A stretch of DNA of 64,000 bases, taken from assembly GCF_963678635.1 (NCBI RefSeq), contig NC_087065.1, positions 17,040,458 through 17,104,457 of the forward strand. The letters are read 5' to 3'. The notes under the pieces are model-generated. The model was not told where the DNA came from. It saw only the letters and a list, made by a program, of their open reading frames with translations, and searched no databases. Position numbers and translations under genes: made by a program. Below are positions 32,722-47,500 of the stretch, in pieces; positions within the stretch are counted from its first letter, which is position 1, and every line of letters begins with the position of its first letter. The stretch is from Symsagittifera roscoffensis. Its lineage: Eukaryota > Xenacoelomorpha > Acoela > Convolutidae.

Positions 32722-34171
32722 GTCCATATTTTTAATTCGTGTAGAATATTTCCGTGTCTGAGTGAATATAAAAATCGGATAAAGTTAACATACCTCCCCT
32801 AAAATAGATCAAGTGTGATCCTCCACACAAGTATTCAGTTTAAATTAAAATTGCTAAGCGTTGCATGTGAACTGCTCGACTCTAATTGACTGAAAATTCT
32901 CAATTTAGGAGGGGGAGGAAGATGTTAACTTAGTCCTAAAAATTTTATAAGATTCTTGTAAGAATCTTATGAGCCAATACATTTACCTTGTAAGTTCGTA
33001 TACGAAAAAATTATGATGTAAAATTCTTGAGAAGAAAAAAAATACAATGTAAGGTTTTTTTATAAGACAATGACTTACGATAGCATTCTTTTGATGACTA
33101 ATAGATTATTTTGTAAAAAAAATAATAAGGAAGTTTTTGCTTTTTTTTAGTGTTTCAGTACTGTATAGTTTCTGTTGATCTGTAGCATACAATTAGTAAA
33201 ATCTCGCACCGAAGGCTGCTGGCATTTGTTCTATGTTCTGCTCATAACGAGAGACGCATGCAAAATTTACAGGATGGTGTGGCCATCAAGATTCTGTAGG
33301 CCATGAAGTAGACAATCATTTGTCAGCTTATCTATTGTTGATAGTGGTCACATCTTCGAACTGTTTTTTTGCTGTGCGCATTCTTTAATGCTGCTTTTAG
33401 TGTTTGATTTTCTCCTTGTAATTTTACTTACCTTGTAATTACAATTTGTAATTTTACTTACCTTGACTTCGTAATTCCTTCTTCGTTTGTTTTTTGCTTC
33501 GCAAAAAAATTTCCTCGGCCCAAATAATTTTGGCCTAAATTTTTATTGCCCTTAAAAACTAATTTTTGGTAATTTTAAGGGAAACACAATTCTAAAACTC
33601 CACTTAGCATTTTTTAAGCTGGCTGAATAATTACCAATCGGTTTGTTGAAATTTCTTGTTTTTATTATGGAAAATTATTTCCAAATTTTTTAGAAAAATT
33701 TAGGTTTTTCCCAGAAACTTCCACTAAATTTCAAAACAGGGGTATCAATTAAAAGACCGCCTTATCATATGTATGCTTGTATACTCCCCAGAATCTCTTT
33801 TAAGTTGATTCCTCTGCTTAAAGCCTCTGAAAAAGTCTGTGTGGAAATAATTGAACCATGTTTTCGATTTTTTTTTTCGTTTTCTCGAAAAGTAACCCTC
33901 TCACATCTGATTCTTTGATTTCGAGAAAAAAAGAAGAAAAAAAAACAGTTTTGAAAAGCTTCCTGCATGAGCAGCTAAATTTTTCGCTCATAAATTGTGG
34001 CCCTTGTAATATTCAAACTTTGATTTTTGACCGTTTTCTAACTTTTTGATTTTCTCTAAAACTACCCTGCCAAATCTGAGATTTTAAGTTCACTTCAATG
34101 AACGGGTTGTGGAAAACTCATTTGATTATTTTCATTTTTTTCTGACACCTAAAGTTACGGCAATCAGAAAA
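32722..34171. repeat. truncated 2-kb satellite unit inside the 7.35-kb unit (also 40067-41516)
   Basis: From GTCCATATTTTTAATTCGTG to the duplication junction; homologous to the first 1.45 kb of the units at 47414-59417. The missing 0.56 kb was removed by the duplication breakpoint. Confidence 0.8.
32947..32970. repeat. conserved 24-bp palindrome (one per satellite unit)
   Basis: ATAAGATTCTT-GT-AAGAATCTTAT, 11-bp perfect arms. It recurs at 40292, 47639, 49650, 51647, 53654, 55657 (two changes) and 57654, that is once per satellite unit. Confidence 0.9.
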
Positions 34172-37100
34172 GAATCGAAAGAAGGTGGAAAATCAGGCAT
34201 AAATTGAAAAACTCACATAGGCTATCCGGTCTCTTTTGGGCGTTGTGGTGGGACATTTTGTTCAGCAGCAGAGCCAGTTCCTTCTCAAGGTCAAACACTA
34301 CACGATCTTTGTCGTCTTTCTTTTTTTCATCTTTGACTGAGAAGAATCTGAGGTCCCAAATGGTCTTCAGTGTTAGCCCCAGAGAGTAAATGTGACACTA
34401 AAGATGGAGCTCAAATTAAGAAAAAATATTCGAGACTTCAGAAAAAGTCGAGACTTCAGAAAAATAATGCTTGATAAAAAAACGTATCTTTGTATACAGA
34501 GGTGAATCTAGGTTTTTGATGCGGATTTCCAAAAAAAATGTGGCAATTTTTTTTGGGTCGATCGGTTGATTTTCCCAAATTTTCTCAAAACAAAATACAG
34601 ACCCGATTCTGAGAAAAAAATTCTGCGCTACAGGCGTTTTTTGAAAAAATAAAACATGCGAAAAGGCCGTTTTTGAGTCATTTTTTAAAGGTTTTGTCCA
34701 AAAATTGCTTTTTTTTGGCGCACGCCTTCATATTTGGAATCTGCCTTTAGGAAAATTTTTACGGTTGGTCAGCTGAAAATGAAAATTTAAAAAAATTAGT
34801 ACGAAAGAGACGATCAATTGAAGGGTGTCCCCTAACTATGCGCTGTTTGAATCAATTTTATTTTATTCTCAGTTTGCTCTCAAGTTTCCTATAATATCTG
34901 AAAAATAAGCAAAATTGAAGATGCTTATTACGAATATTGTCTGATTTATTATAAAATAATAACTGAGCTAGAAGATAAATCCGAAGCTATTTACCCTTGC
35001 TGCAAATTTTCTGATAGCATTTTCTTCGTCTTGCTTCGTGAAAATATTCGAAATGTTAATCAATTCATGTTGCAGTTGCAAATCATGTCGCTCGGGGGCG
35101 TCAAAAAAATCCCACGAGTCACCGTCGCCCCCTCCCGACTGAACTTGGATGTCCAGAGCGACTGCGTTACCCTGAAGTGTAATGCACAATGTATGGGGAC
35201 TGATTTTCAATTGGTCGGCGAAAAATCTCAACGGGCAAGTTTGGTAGAGTTTGAGTAGAGTTTTCACACTTTGTTCACACAGACAGAGAACTGCTTCGTT
35301 GATGTTGGAAGCTACTTCTGATTGGCTTTCGACGGAGTTGGAATCAGATTGGGTTTTCTGAATCTGCATCCAGAAACGAGCTATTTCTCCAATGGTGACC
35401 AAATCTTCTTCCTAGAAAATCATTAAATTGATCAGTTTGTACTACTGTCTAAATAGGACGAAACATCTAAAGTTTTAAGCACTTCTTAATGAAAAAAATA
35501 GTAATTAGCAGGAAAATGTTTCAAACGTTTTTACCAAGAAAAAAATTTCAGCCTTTCAAACAGCAGCCAAGTAAAATTTAATCTTTGTAAAACCATAGCT
35601 ATTTGGTCCTGATGAAGGTTCGATTACAAAATTCAATTTTACTTCTGCCAAAAAACATGCATCGGTAAAACAGAAAAAAAGTTGCAGTAGTTGTAAATAG
35701 GTTCAAACAGCTCAAATTTGTAGAAGTTAATCTAAATAGAAACAAAAATTTAACATTTAAGTATACTCTCATTGGGAAAAGTAGGAATTGGCAGGAAAAT
35801 TTTGCAGAAGTTGATCTAAATAGAAACAAATATCTAATTTTTTTCTAGCATTTAACTATACTCTCATTGGGAAAAGTAGCAATTGGAAAATTTTGTAGAA
35901 GTTAATGGTTACTTGTTTTTCAGGATGGTTGTCAGATGGTGGTCAAATACTTACTAAATACTTAGAAGCCTGTCATAAATATCCGGAAACAGGCTTCAAT
36001 TTTTTCGGCCCGTGCACAGAAAAACTGAATTGGGACAAATTAGTTTGACAAATTATTTATCATTTTTCGATATATTTTTACTGACAACCAAACTGAATTG
36101 TTGCCAGTGATATCTTGCAAAACCTTGAACCCACCTCAAATAAGGTGCATAGTCCCATCGGCGAAGGCTCCACCACCGAAACAAATGACACGTCCTCATC
36201 TGCACCACCAGCCACGTTAGATGACGTAAGTGTTATATCATAATCTAAGTCATCGTCGTCTTCTTCAACTGTCAACAAAGTGGGTTCGTTGCTCTTTTTG
36301 CTGCTGCTGCTCACATTAACATATAACTCCTCGTCTTTTACTTCGCCAAGTTTTTGCTTATCTTCTGCGGAATCTCTTTCGGGTGATTTTATTTCGGTTT
36401 TGTCGCCTAAACGCTTCGATTTTGAAACCTTGTTGTTCGCTTCAAAATCGGCTGATTTGGACTTCAAATTGCTTGTGTCAGATTTATTGAGCTCTATAGT
36501 TTCCATGACTTTTCAGATTTACAACTGTTTTTTTTTAAGATTTGAAATAATTACAGAAATCGTAAGCTCATTGTGCGGATAACTTAATTTTTTTGCAAAT
36601 AATATCAATGATTTGAACTCAATTCAAAAACTGTTTGCAGGTTTTGGGTCATTGAAACCAATTGGCATGGCGCAAATTATCACAGGACAATAAAAATTCA
36701 CTCCTACAGAAATTTACATTTCCAGGAGCTTATGTTTATAAATCTCGATTTGATTATAACTGTAAATACGCAGGTAAGCTGAGTGGGCGCAAATCCTGGT
36801 AAAATTGAGCAAAGTCACCGCTGCGATTCAAATTGTATTTTGAGTTGAAAATCTTTTGAATACTTCTAAATTTAGAAATTCTTGTTTTATAGATTTCTTA
36901 ACCCCTTCTAGCGAAACTTAGTACATGGCTTCAGGTCTTTTGAGGGAACATTTTATCTGGCTGTATTATGCGCTATAACAACTTTCCTTTCACTTAAAGA
37001 AAAAGGAAAGCCCTAATCCAAAAGTTGAGGAATTTCAGACTTTCACTCAATAGGTCGAATATGCATGCAGGTTTTGACTTTGGGAATTAATGAAACCATA

Positions 37101-40100
37101 AAACGGGGACTGCTTATACAGTTGGAATCGATACGGACTATTTTCGCAAATTTGGCATGCCGACTTTTCTTTTAGTACTTTTTCTTCTCTGTACAAGGTT
37201 TCAAACGGTGTGACAAAGCCCATTCACTGTTAAAGACGTTTAACGTCCCAACCTAAATCTTGGTTGGGTTGCTTTTTGAGACAGCAAGAAGGAACGTTGA
37301 GTTTTGTTGATAAATTCGATCTCACTTAGGCGGCAGTTGACGAAATTGACAGCCTTGAGCTGAAAAGCCACTTACTGCAGAACTTCATAGCAAATATATT
37401 TGCCCTAGAAGCCATCTGAGACAGATAATCAAGTTTTGCTTAGTATTTATTTGACAAGCTTGTTATTGGTTTTCATATAGATAAATATGCCTTTATATTG
37501 AAAAAAGTGTTACAGTCATCTTGAGTCTAAGGTTCTTGACAATAGTTTTGACCGTAAAGCACAAATTTTGCAGGCGACAATTGGTAGCATTTTAGAAACG
37601 GAAATTCATCGCAAAATAGTTTGCCACAGTTATTGAAAAAGTAATTCGAAATGGCTCTATCTCTTTTCCCCCATCTCACTTGAGCATCAATTTTATACAA
37701 AATGAAAAAAGCTTTCAAAATAAATTGTTTTTGCTATATAAAACAACCAAAACGCTATGTTTTAGCAAAACTTTCTCATTAGTTTCGGGGAGAGTTTTCA
37801 TGATGGAGAGGCAGGTTGATGGAAAACTTTCAGCTAATCAGAAGCATTAGACGTTCTATTGGTTAAATGACTGTTGCACACAACCGAAGTCATTATTAAC
37901 AGAAACTGAATTATAACAGAACAGCCAAGTTTTGCTATACAATTCGAGCAGATGAAAAAAAATTTGTCAGCCTTGAGCTAAAAAGCCAGTTACCACAGAA
38001 TTTCATAGCAAATATATTTGCCCTACAAGCCATTTGAAACAGATAATGAAGTTATGCTTACTATTTAGTTGACAAGCTTATTATTATTTTTCATATAGAT
38101 AAATATGCCTTTATAATTGAAAAAAGTGTTACAGTCATCTCGGGTCAAGGTTCTTGACGATGATTTTGACTGTAAAGCACAAACTTTGCAAACGACCTTT
38201 TGGTAGCATTTTAGAAACGGAAATTCATCGCAAAAAACTTTGCCACAGTTATTGAAAAAGTAATTCGAAATGGCTCTTTCTCTTTTCCCCCACCTCACTT
38301 GAGCATCAATTGTATACAAAATGAAAAAATTTTCAAAATAAACTGTTTTTGCTATATAAAACAACCAAAACGCTGTGTTTTAGCAAGTGTGGGATTTGAA
38401 ATGTTTCACAAAACTACTAAGCAAAACTTTCTCATTAGTTTCGGGGAGAGTTTTCATGATGGAGGCGCAGAATGATGGAAAGTTTTCAGCTAATCAGAAG
38501 CGTTAGATGTTCTATTGATTAAATGGCTGTTGCGCACAACCGAAGTCATTATTAACAGAAACTGAATTATAACAGCACAGCAGAGTTTTGCTATACAATT
38601 CAAGCAGATCCAAAAAATTTTGTTTTATTTATTTTTTCAGAATTTGTTTTAGTTTTTTTCAAAACCCAGTTTCAATTTCGCAAAATTCGAAAGCTCATGC
38701 ATCTGTTTGTTTTTAAATCAGTCAATATTATTTTTAATTGCCTGGATTCGTTTGCTTTCTTATAGATTTTTACAATTTTTTTCAGATTGTTGAATACTCA
38801 ATTCTGATATTCTTGAGTGACGCCATCATTTAGTTTCTTTGCAAAAAACTCGTTTTCTAATTTCGGCAATTTTTCGCCTCGCCTACGAAAAATTGCTGTC
38901 TTAAAGCCGTTACGGTTTTCCATATCAGACAAGACTGCTCATATCATGGCAAAGCTTTGAGTGTTTCGACTGCTTTTTAAGGCCTATGGAGCAGTGTTGG
39001 TCTAAGAATTAGAATAAATTTAAAAAAATGATTTTATACATTTTTCTAATTTTCGAGATTTTTTGCCATTCCCCACGCGCCAAATACAAGGTGAAAGGGT
39101 GATAGATTATGCTCCAAGTAATGTATTAATAATGACAAATAGCCGGCCTTAACCAATTTGGAACAATTTTTTCGACGGATTATATCTCCGCTTACGCGTA
39201 AAAAACGCGAAATGATCACGCGTTAATTATGCCGAATTGGTCACACTGGTAATCTTTAAACACCCACAATTTTACGAAAAATGATAACATGTCATCAAAT
39301 ATTATTTTAAATTTGAGCTGTAGACAACAATACCTTTTGGCTCACTTGAGCTAAGGACAATAATACCTTTTGCTGAAAAAAACTCCGTCAAAAATGGCTA
39401 GTTAAAAAGTCGAAAATTGTCTGGAAAGAAAACCACCACGAGCACAAATATTCCGTAACGTTTTTCAAAATTCAGAACAAAAAGTGTAGGATTGCGACTG
39501 AAAAATCCCACTCAAGAAGCTTTTATATGTCGAACACTCAGTCAAAACATACTCAATTCCGATCATAAAAATTCAAAAAAAGTTTCGAGCAAAGACAACA
39601 GACAAAACTCAACTAAAGAGCAGTCAAAAAATGGGCTAATCAGTTGAATTGTTGTGTTTTTTTTGAGAAATTTAATTAGTGTTTATATAAAAAATTGATG
39701 TTTTGTGAAAAAATTATATCATGTTTTAATCAAAAATCTGCTCAAAACACCTCTGTCAGAAATATAAAGTCATGGAACCTTTTAGTGAGTCTTATAAAAT
39801 ATGAAGAAATTTTTCAGTGTTGCCGCAAACTTTCAGTTCAAAAATCAGCACTCCTATTGGTCGGTAGTCGAGAATTTGACCACTAGAAAATAAAGTCGAG
39901 AACAGCCGAAGCGCTGTTTGAGCTCAGTCAAAACATAGATCGAGCACTGTTGATAGATACGTCGAGCACAGTAAAAAGTAGGTCGATCACAGCTGATACA
40001 TGGACCGAGCAGTCAAAACAGGTCGAACACAGTTGAAACATAAATACAACATTTCAGTTTTTCACAGTCCATATTTTTAATTCGTGTAGAATATTTCCGT

Positions 40101-41516
40101 GTCTGAGTGAATATAAAAATCGGATAAAGTTAACATACCTCCCCTAAAATAGATCAAGTGTGATCCTCCACACAAGTATTCAGTTTAAATTAAAATTGCT
40201 AAGCGTTGCATGTGAACTGCTCGACTCTAATTGACTGAAAATTCTCAATTTAGGAGGGGGAGGAAGATGTTAACTTAGTCCTAAAAATTTTATAAGATTC
40301 TTGTAAGAATCTTATGAGCCAATACATTTACCTTGTAAGTTCGTATACGAAAAAATTATGATGTAAAATTCTTGAGAAGAAAAAAAATACAATGTAAGGT
40401 TTTTTTATAAGACAATGACTTACGATAGCATTCTTTTGATGACTAATAGATTATTTTGTAAAAAAAATAATAAGGAAGTTTTTGCTTTTTTTTAGTGTTT
40501 CAGTACTGTATAGTTTCTGTTGATCTGTAGCATACAATTAGTAAAATCTCGCACCGAAGGCTGCTGGCATTTGTTCTATGTTCTGCTCATAACGAGAGAC
40601 GCATGCAAAATTTACAGGATGGTGTGGCCATCAAGATTCTGTAGGCCATGAAGTAGACAATCATTTGTCAGCTTATCTATTGTTGATAGTGGTCACATCT
40701 TCGAACTGTTTTTTTGCTGTGCGCATTCTTTAATGCTGCTTTTAGTGTTTGATTTTCTCCTTGTAATTTTACTTACCTTGTAATTACAATTTGTAATTTT
40801 ACTTACCTTGACTTCGTAATTCCTTCTTCGTTTGTTTTTTGCTTCGCAAAAAAATTTCCTCGGCCCAAATAATTTTGGCCTAAATTTTTATTGCCCTTAA
40901 AAACTAATTTTTGGTAATTTTAATGGAAACACAATTCTAAAACTCCACTTAGCATTTTTTAAGCTGGCTGAATAATTACCAATCGGTTTGTTGAAATTTC
41001 TTGTTTTTATTATGGAAAATTATTTCCAAATTTTTTAGAAAAATTTAGGTTTTTCCCAGAAACTTCCACTAAATTTCAAAACAGGGGTATCAATTAAAAG
41101 ACCGCCTTATCATATGTATGCTTGTATACTCCCCAGAATCTCTTTTAAGTTGATTCCTCTGCTTAAAGCCTCTGAAAAAGTCTGTGTGGAAATAATTGAA
41201 CCATGTTTTCGATTTTTTTTTTCGTTTTCTCGAAAAGTAACCCTCTCACATCTGATTCTTTGATTTCGAGAAAAAAGAAAAAAAAAAAAACAGTTTTGAA
41301 AAGCTTCCTGCATGAGCAGCTAAATTTTTCGCTCATAAATTATGGCCCTTGTAATATTCAAACTTTGATTTTTGACCGTTTTCTAACTTTTTGATTTTCT
41401 CTAAAACTACCCTGCCAAATCTGAGATTTTGAGTTCACTTCAATGAACGGGTTGTGGAAAACTCATTTGATTATTTTCATTTTTTTCTGACACCTAAAGT
41501 TACGGCAATCAGAAAA
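34172..41516. repeat. 7.35-kb tandem unit, copy 2
   Basis: Same length (7345 bp) and order as copy 1. Visible differences include TAAGGG to TAATGG near 40922 and a changed A-run near 41275. The junctions on both sides are the identical CAGAAAAGAATCGAAAG. Confidence 0.92.
34217..36506 (-). CDS. duplicate KIND exons 1-3, copy 2
   Basis: Exons at 36506-36135, 35411-34995 and 34397-34217, with splice sites and encoded protein identical to the proximal copy. No copy of exons 4-6 accompanies them. Exon 3 leaves phase 1 while exons 2 and 3 begin in phase 0, so splicing into the next copy's exon 2 or 3 would shift the frame. Joining to exon 4 at 26314 would give a full-length protein. They may therefore act as an alternative promoter block, be silent, or be an assembly duplicate. 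Confidence 0.7.
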
Positions 41517-44500
41517 GAATCGAAAGAAGGTGGAAAATCAGGCATAAATTGAAAAACTCACATAGGCTATCCGGTCTCTTTTGGGCGTTGTGGTGGGACA
41601 TTTTGTTCAGCAGCAGAGCCAGTTCCTTCTCAAGGTCAAACACTACACGATCTTTGTCGTCTTTCTTTTTTTCATCTTTGACTGAGAAGAATCTGAGGTC
41701 CCAAATGGTCTTCAGTGTTAGCCCCAGAGAGTAAATGTGACACTAAAGATGGAGCTCAAATTAAGAAAAAATATTCGAGACTTCAGAAAAAGTCGAGACT
41801 TCAGAAAAATAATGCTTGATAAAAAAACGTATCTTTGTATACAGAGGTGAATCTAGGTTTTTGATGCGGATTTCCAAAAAAAATGTGGCAATTTTTTTTG
41901 GGTCGATCGGTTGATTTTCCCAAATTTTCTCAAAACAAAATACAGACCCGATTCTGAGAAAAAAATTCTGCGCTACAGGCGTTTTTTGAAAAAATAAAAC
42001 ATGCGAAAAGGCCGTTTTTGAGTCATTTTTTAAAGGTTTTGGTCCAAAAATTGCTTTTTTTTGGCGCACGCCTTCATATTTGGAATCTGCCTTTAGGAAA
42101 ATTTTTACGGTTGGTCAGCTGAAAATGAAAATTTAAAAAAATTAGTACGAAAGAGACGATCAATTGAAGGGTGTCCCCTAACTATGCGCTGTTTGAATCA
42201 ATTTTATTTTATTCTCAGTTTGCTCTCAAGTTTCCTATAATATCTGAAAAATAAGCAAAATTGAAGATGCTTATTACGAATATTGTCTGATTTATTATAA
42301 AATAATAACTGAGCTAGAAGATAAATCCGAAGCTATTTACCCTTGCTGCAAATTTTCTGATAGCATTTTCTTCGTCTTGCTTCGTGAAAATATTCGAAAT
42401 GTTAATCAATTCATGTTGCAGTTGCAAATCATGTCGCTCGGGGGCGTCAAAAAAATCCCACGAGTCACCGTCGCCCCCTCCCGACTGAACTTGGATGTCC
42501 AGAGCGACTGCGTTACCCTGAAGTGTAATGCACAATGTATGGGGACTGATTTTCAATTGGTCGGCGAAAAATCTCAACGGGCAAGTTTGGTAGAGTTTGA
42601 GTAGAGTTTTCACACTTTGTTCACACAGACAGAGAACTGCTTCGTTGATGTTGGAAGCTACTTCTGATTGGCTTTCGACGGAGTTGGAATCAGATTGGGT
42701 TTTCTGAATCTGCATCCAGAAACGAGCTATTTCTCCAATGGTGACCAAATCTTCTTCCTAGAAAATCATTAAATTGATCAGTTTGTACTACTGTCTAAAT
42801 AGGACGAAACATCTAAAGTTTTAAGCACTTCTTAATGAAAAAAATAGTAATTAGCAGGAAAATGTTTCAAACGTTTTTACCAAGAAAAAAATTTCAGCCT
42901 TTCAAACAGCAGCCAAGTAAAATTTAATCTTTGTAAAACCATAGCTATTTGGTCCTGATGAAGGTTCGATTACAAAATTCAATTTTACTTCTGCCAAAAA
43001 ACATGCATCGGTAAAACAGAAAAAAAGTTGCAGTAGTTGTAAATAGGTTCAAACAGCTCAAATTTGTAGAAGTTAATCTAAATAGAAACAAAAATTTAAC
43101 ATTTAAGTATACTCTCATTGGGAAAAGTAGGAATTGGCAGGAAAATTTTGCAGAAGTTGATCTAAATAGAAACAAATATCTAATTTTTTTCTAGCATTTA
43201 ACTATACTCTCACTGGGAAAAGTAGCAATTGGAAAATTTTGTAGAAGTTAATGGTTACTTGTTTTTCAGGATGGTTGTCAGATGGTGGTCAAATACTTAC
43301 TAAATACTTAGAAGCCTGTCATAAATATCCGGAAACAGGCTTCAATTTTTTCGGCCCGTGCACAGAAAAACTGAATTGGGACAAATTAGTTTGACAAATT
43401 ATTTATCATTTTTCGATATATTTTTACTGACAACCAAACTGAATTGTTGCCAGTGATATCTTGCAAAACCTTGAACCCACCTCAAATAAGGTGCATAGTC
43501 CCATCGGCGAAGGCTCCACCACCGAAACAAATGACACGTCCTCATCTGCACCACCAGCCACGTTAGATGACGTAAGTGTTATATCATAATCTAAGTCATC
43601 GTCGTCTTCTTCAACTGTCAACAAAGTGGGTTCGTTGCTCTTTTTGCTGCTGCTGCTCACATTAACATATAACTCCTCGTCTTTTACTTCGCCAAGTTTT
43701 TGCTTATCTTCTGCGGAATCTCTTTCGGGTGATTTTATTTCGGTTTTGTCGCCTAAACGCTTCGATTTTGAAACCTTGTTGTTCGCTTCAAAATCGGCTG
43801 ATTTGGACTTCAAATTGCTTGTGTCAGATTTATTGAGCTCTATAGTTTCCATGACTTTTCAGATTTACAACTGTTTTTTTTTAAGATTTGAAATAATTAC
43901 AGAAATCGTAAGCTCATTGTGCGGATAACTTAATTTTTTTGCAAATAATATCAATGATTTGAACTCAATTCAAAAACTGTTTGCAGGTTTTGGGTCATTG
44001 AAACCAATTGGCATGGCGCAAATTATCACAGGACAATAAAAATTCACTCCTACAGAAATTTACATTTCCAGGAGCTTATGTTTATAAATCTCGATTTGAT
44101 TATAACTGTAAATACGCAGGTAAGCTGAGTGGGCGCAAATCCTGGTAAAATTGAGCAAAGTCACCGCTGCGATTCAAATTGTATTTTGAGTTGAAAATCT
44201 TTTGAATACTTCTAAATTTAGAAATTCTTGTTTTATAGATTTCTTAACCCCTTCTAGCGAAACTTAGTACATGGCTTCAGGTCTTTTGAGGGAACATTTT
44301 ATCTGGCTGTATTATGCGCTATAACAACTTTCCTTTCACTTAAAGAAAAAGGAAAGCCCTAATCCAAAAGTTGAGGAATTTCAGACTTTCACTCAATAGG
44401 TCGAATATGCATGCAGGTTTTGACTTTGGGAATTAATGAAACCATAAAACGGGGACTGCTTATACAGTTGGAATCGATACGGACTATTTTCGCAAATTTG

Positions 44501-47500
44501 GCATGCCGACTTTTCTTTTAGTACTTTTTCTTCTCTGTACAAGGTTTCAAACGGTGTGACAAAGCCCATTCACTGTTAAAGACGTTTAACGTCCCAACCT
44601 AAATCTTGGTTGGGTTGCTTTTTGAGACAGCAAGAAGGAACGTTGAGTTTTGTTGATAAATTCGATCTCACTTAGGCGGCAGTTGACGAAATTGACAGCC
44701 TTGAGCTGAAAAGCCACTTACTGCAGAACTTCATAGCAAATATATTTGCCCTAGAAGCCATCTGAGACAGATAATCAAGTTTTGCTTAGTATTTATTTGA
44801 CAAGCTTGTTATTGGTTTTCATATAGATAAATATGCCTTTATATTGAAAAAAGTGTTACAGTCATCTTGAGTCTAAGGTTCTTGACAATAGTTTTGACCG
44901 TAAAGCACAAATTTTGCAGGCGACAATTGGTAGCATTTTAGAAACGGAAATTCATCGCAAAATAGTTTGCCACAGTTATTGAAAAAGTAATTCGAAATGG
45001 CTCTATCTCTTTTCCCCCATCTCACTTGAGCATCAATTTTATACAAAATGAAAAAAGCTTTCAAAATAAATTGTTTTTGCTATATAAAACAACCAAAACG
45101 CTATGTTTTAGCAAAACTTTCTCATTAGTTTCGGGGAGAGTTTTCATGATGGAGAGGCAGGTTGATGGAAAACTTTCAGCTAATCAGAAGCATTAGACGT
45201 TCTATTGGTTAAATGACTGTTGCACACAACCGAAGTCATTATTAACAGAAACTGAATTATAACAGAACAGCCAAGTTTTGCTATACAATTCGAGCAGATG
45301 AAAAAAAATTTGTCAGCCTTGAGCTAAAAAGCCAGTTACCACAGAATTTCATAGCAAATATATTTGCCCTACAAGCCATTTGAAACAGATAATGAAGTTA
45401 TGCTTACTATTTAGTTGACAAGCTTATTATTATTTTTCATATAGATAAATATGCCTTTATAATTGAAAAAAGTGTTACAGTCATCTCGGGTCAAGGTTCT
45501 TGACGATGATTTTGACTGTAAAGCACAAACTTTGCAAACGACCTTTTGGTAGCATTTTAGAAACGGAAATTCATCGCAAAAAACTTTGCCACAGTTATTG
45601 AAAAAGTAATTCGAAATGGCTCTTTCTCTTTTCCCCCACCTCACTTGAGCATCAATTGTATACAAAATGAAAAAATTTTCAAAATAAACTGTTTTTGCTA
45701 TATAAAACAACCAAAACGCTATGTTTTAGCAAGTGTGGGATTTGAAATGTTTCACAAAACTACTAAGCAAAACTTTCTCATTAGTTTCGGGGAGAGTTTT
45801 CATGATGGAGGCGCAGAATGATGGAAAGTTTTCAGCTAATCAGAAGCGTTAGATGTTCTATTGATTAAATGGCTGTTGCGCACAACCGAAGTCATTATTA
45901 ACAGAAACTGAATTATAACAGCACAGCAGAGTTTTGCTATACAATTCAAGCAGATCCAAAAAATTTTGTTTTATTTATTTTTTCAGAATTTGTTTTAGTT
46001 TTTTTCAAAACCCAGTTTCAATTTCGCAAAATTCGAAAGCTCATGCATCTGTTTGTTTTTAAATCAGTCAATATTATTTTTAATTGCCTGGATTCGTTTG
46101 CTTTCTTATAGATTTTTACAATTTTTTTCAGATTGTTGAATACTCAATTCTGATATTCTTGAGTGACGCCATCATTTAGTTTCTTTGCAAAAAACTCGTT
46201 TTCTAATTTCGGCAATTTTTCGCCTCGCCTACGAAAAATTGCTGTCTTAAAGCCGTTACGGTTTTCCATATCAGACAAGACTGCTCATATCATGGCAAAG
46301 CTTTGAGTGTTTCGACTGCTTTTTAAGGCCTATGGAGCAGTGTTGGTCTAAGAATTAGAATAAATTTAAAAAAAATGATTTTATACATTTTTCTAATTTT
46401 CGAGATTTTTTGCCATTCCCCACGCGCCAAATACAAGGTGAAAGGGTGATAGATTATGCTCCAAGTAATGTATTAATAATGACAAATAGCCGGCCTTAAC
46501 CAATTTGGAACAATTTTTTCGACGGATTATATCTCCGCTTACGCGTAAAAAACGCGAAATGATCACGCGTTAATTATGCCGAATTGGTCACACTGGTAAT
46601 CTTTAAACACCCACAATTTTACGAAAAATGATAACATGTCATCAAATATTATTTTAAATTTGAGCTGTAGACAACAATACCTTTTGGCTCACTTGAGCTA
46701 AGGACAATAATACCTTTTGCTGAAAAAAACTCCGTCAAAAATGGCTAGTTAAAAAGTCGAAAATTGTCTGGAAAGAAAACCACCACGAGCACAAATATTC
46801 CGTAACGTTTTTCAAAATTCAGAACAAAAAGTGTAGGATTGCGACTGAAAAATCCCACTCAAGAAGCTTTTATATGTCGAACACTCAGTCAAAACATACT
46901 CAATTCCGATCATAAAAATTCAAAAAAAGTTTCGAGCAAAGACAACAGACAAAACTCAAGTAAAGAGCAGTCAACAAATGGGCTAATCAGTTGAATTGTT
47001 GTGTTTTTTTTGAGAAATTTAATTAGTGTTTATATAAAAAATTGATGTTTTGTGAAAAAATTATATCATGTTTTAATCAAAAATCTGCTCAAAACACCTC
47101 TGTCAGAAATATAAAGTCATGGAACCTTTTAGTGAGTCTTATAAAATATGAAGAAATTTTTCAGTGTTGCCGCAAACTTTCAGTTCAAAAATCAGCACTC
47201 CTATTGGTCGGTAGTCGAGAATTTGACCACTAGAAAATAAAGTCGAGAACAGCCGAAGCGCTGTTTGAGCTCAGTCAAAACATAGATCGAGCACTGTTGA
47301 TAGATACGTCGAGCACAGTAAAAAGTAGGTCGATCACAGCTGATACATGGACCGAGCAGTCAAAACAGGTCGAACACAGTTGAAACATAAATACAACATT
47401 TCAGTTTTTCACAGTCCATATTTTTAATTCGTGTAGAATATTTCCGTGTCTGAGTGAATATAAAAATCGGATAAAGTTAACATACCTCCCCTAAAATAGA

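Larger units (their letters stand above)
26827..34171. repeat. 7.35-kb tandem unit, copy 1 (proximal)
   Basis: Runs from GAATCGAAAGAAGGTGG to the base before the same motif recurs at 34172. It contains part of intron 3, exons 3, 2 and 1 of the KIND gene and about 5 kb upstream, including two 0.6-kb repeats, an inverted family D copy and 1.45 kb of a satellite unit. The three copies differ from each other by only about ten visible single-base or 1-2 base changes over 7.3 kb. Confidence 0.92.
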
